Under the pieces are notes generated by a model, which made no database searches, was not told where the DNA came from, and was given only the letters and a program-made list of their open reading frames with translations. Positions 62,948 through 64,000 of a stretch of 64,000 nt of DNA are shown in pieces (within the stretch, counting starts at the first letter, position 1; each line of letters begins with the position of its first letter). This DNA is from an uncultured Lachnospiraceae bacterium. Lineage in GTDB: Bacteria; Bacillota; Clostridia; Lachnospirales; Lachnospiraceae. The position numbers and the translations under genes were made by a program. The DNA is taken from positions 62,001 to 126,000 of the forward strand of contig CANQPJ010000001.1 in NCBI GenBank assembly GCA_947625755.1, read 5' to 3'.

Positions 62948-64000
62948 TTATGCAGTTTTTATTCTATTTTTAATCCATTCACTGTTGATTGGTTTAAAAT
63001 CTTCTGTCTCAAAGTATACATGATACCAGACAAGAAATACATATACCGTCCAGATACGTCTGCTGTTATCGGCTTTTCCTGCTCTGTGCTGCTCCATGAG
63101 CTTTACTAAAATATCTGTATTGAAAAACTGTTTTGCAGCATCAGAAGTCAAGGTTTTCATTACTTTATTATAATATTTGTCTTCTTTTAACCATACCCTG
63201 ATTGGTACCGGAAATCCTAATTTCTTTTTATTTGCTGTCTTCTCCGGAATATGCCTTTTTGCCGCAATCCGAAAAGCTCTCTTTGTAGCTTCCTCATTGC
63301 ATCTAAACTCAATTGGCAATGTCTTTGCATATTTAAATACCTCTACATCAAGAAAAGGTACCCTTGATTCCAGACAATGTGCCATACTCATTTTATCTGC
63401 TTTCAGGAGAATATCTCCCTGCAGCCAGAAATTTGTATCAATATACTGCATTTTGGCAATATCATTGAGATGTTTCACTTTGGCATATGTGGTAGAAACT
63501 ACCTCCTGCGGACTCATATGTGTAAGCTCTGTTTTTAAGAGCTTTTCCCTGTCCTTCACAGAAAACATATTTGCATTTCCAATAAAACGTTCCTCTACGC
63601 TTTTACTTCCCCGGATAATAAAGTCCCTGCCTTTTACATCCGGCATAATAGCGGCAATCTTTGCCAGTCCTTTTCGGATACATTTTGGAATCTTTTGATA
63701 GCCTTTTAAAGACAAAGGCTCGTGGTATATATTATAACCGCCAAAAAATTCATCTGCTCCTTCACCGGAAAGAACTACTTTAATCTGCTCTGCGGCAAGC
63801 TGGTCTACAAAGTAAAGGGCAATACAGGAAGGATCTGCCAAAGGTTCATCCATATAATACATAACAGTAGCAATCGAATCAAAATATTCATCACTGTCAA
63901 TATTTTTACTGAAGTTTTTCTTTTTTAATTCTTCTACTAATCCCTCTGCATATCTGATTTCATTATATTTACTCTGTTTATCCAAAAAACCTACTGTAAA
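62948..64000 (-). CDS. asnB: asparagine synthase (glutamine-hydrolysing), C-terminal part
   Basis: Makes asparagine from aspartate, ATP and glutamine. Only the last 350 residues are in the window, beginning in FTVGFLDKQSKYNE, so the glutaminase domain and the SGGxDS loop lie beyond base 64000. The visible synthetase part has MDEPLADPSC and VLSGEGADEFFGGY, both typical of the AMP-binding site. The end is intact at 62948. Some AsnB-like proteins act on cell wall precursors; the missing N-terminus prevents a firm choice. Confidence 0.92.
   Translation of the reverse strand, partial: FTVGFLDKQSKYNEIRYAEGLVEELKKKNFSKNIDSDEYFDSIATVMYYMDEPLADPSCIALYFVDQLAAEQIKVVLSGEGADEFFGGYNIYHEPLSLKGYQKIPKCIRKGLAKIAAIMPDVKGRDFIIRGSKSVEERFIGNANMFSVKDREKLLKTELTHMSPQEVVSTTYAKVKHLNDIAKMQYIDTNFWLQGDILLKADKMSMAHCLESRVPFLDVEVFKYAKTLPIEFRCNEEATKRAFRIAAKRHIPEKTANKKKLGFPVPIRVWLKEDKYYNKVMKTLTSDAAKQFFNTDILVKLMEQHRAGKADNSRRIWTVYVFLVWYHVYFETEDFKPINSEWIKNRIKTA

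Noticed and set aside
1-64000. CRISPR arrays, insertion sequences, prophage, restriction or toxin genes
   Set aside because: No regularly spaced repeats, transposase or integrase motifs or defence-type genes were seen; the gene order is ordinary core chromosome.

Overview
This window looks like a chromosomal core segment of a low-GC, Gram-positive member of the Clostridia, most probably a Lachnospiraceae-type gut anaerobe. The reasons are AT-rich DNA, strong AGGAGG ribosome sites, endospore genes (spoIVA, yqfC, yqfD, spoVB-like, ylbJ), a pta-ackA fermentation pair, a membrane biotin-dependent decarboxylase, and gene blocks in the Bacillus/Clostridium order. No species can be named from sequence alone. 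I see no rRNA, tRNA, CRISPR array, insertion sequence, prophage or plasmid gene. All genes but two lie on the minus strand, so transcription runs from high to low coordinates. No gene-free stretch exceeds about 180 bases.

Layout by falling coordinate: asnB (cut by the right edge). Then a five-gene biotin-dependent decarboxylase/transcarboxylase operon (62.8-57.5 kb). Then a flavoprotein-cmk-ispH-rpsA block ending in a strong terminator (57.4-53.2 kb). Then the ylb-type block rsmD, coaD, a coiled-coil gene, ylbJ (plus strand), an MBL hydrolase, an ACT/DUF711 pair, tmcAL (plus strand), pta-ackA, yceD-rpmF (53.2-43.2 kb). Then plsX-acpP-rnc-smc-ftsY-ilvA-yfhO (43.0-32.4 kb). Then ylxM-ffh-rpsP-khpA-rimM-trmD-rplS, rbgA, rnhB, yraN, pgeF (32.3-25.2 kb). 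Then der-plsY-gpsA-cls-spoIVA (25.2-19.0 kb), tyrS-alaS and rpsU (18.9-14.7 kb). Then yqfC-yqfD-phoH-ybeY, a DUF3048 protein, the SpoVB-like flippase, a BofC-like protein, two flavoproteins, an unknown 395-residue protein, a DUF896 protein, a 5-formyl-THF cyclo-ligase, miaB and mutS (cut by the left edge).

Functional themes. Phospholipid synthesis is well represented: AcpP and PlsX supply acyl-phosphate, PlsY transfers it to the glycerol 3-phosphate made by GpsA, and Cls makes cardiolipin. The SRP pathway is present as YlxM, Ffh and FtsY. Ribosome and tRNA maturation genes include rimM, trmD, rbgA, ybeY, rnc, miaB, tmcAL, rsmD and der. Energy metabolism is represented by Pta-AckA and by the decarboxylase operon.

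Most of the window is ordinary core genome. The points that deserve a second look are: the decarboxylase operon, which carries both a 12S-like and a 5S-like carboxyltransferase with one carrier and one membrane subunit; terminator hairpins whose 3' arms contain the next gene's ribosome site (spoIVA) or -35 box (ylxM-ffh); the ispH/rpsA out-of-frame overlap where some relatives have a fusion; a 95-residue acidic tail on the S1 protein; and one long protein that I do not recognise.
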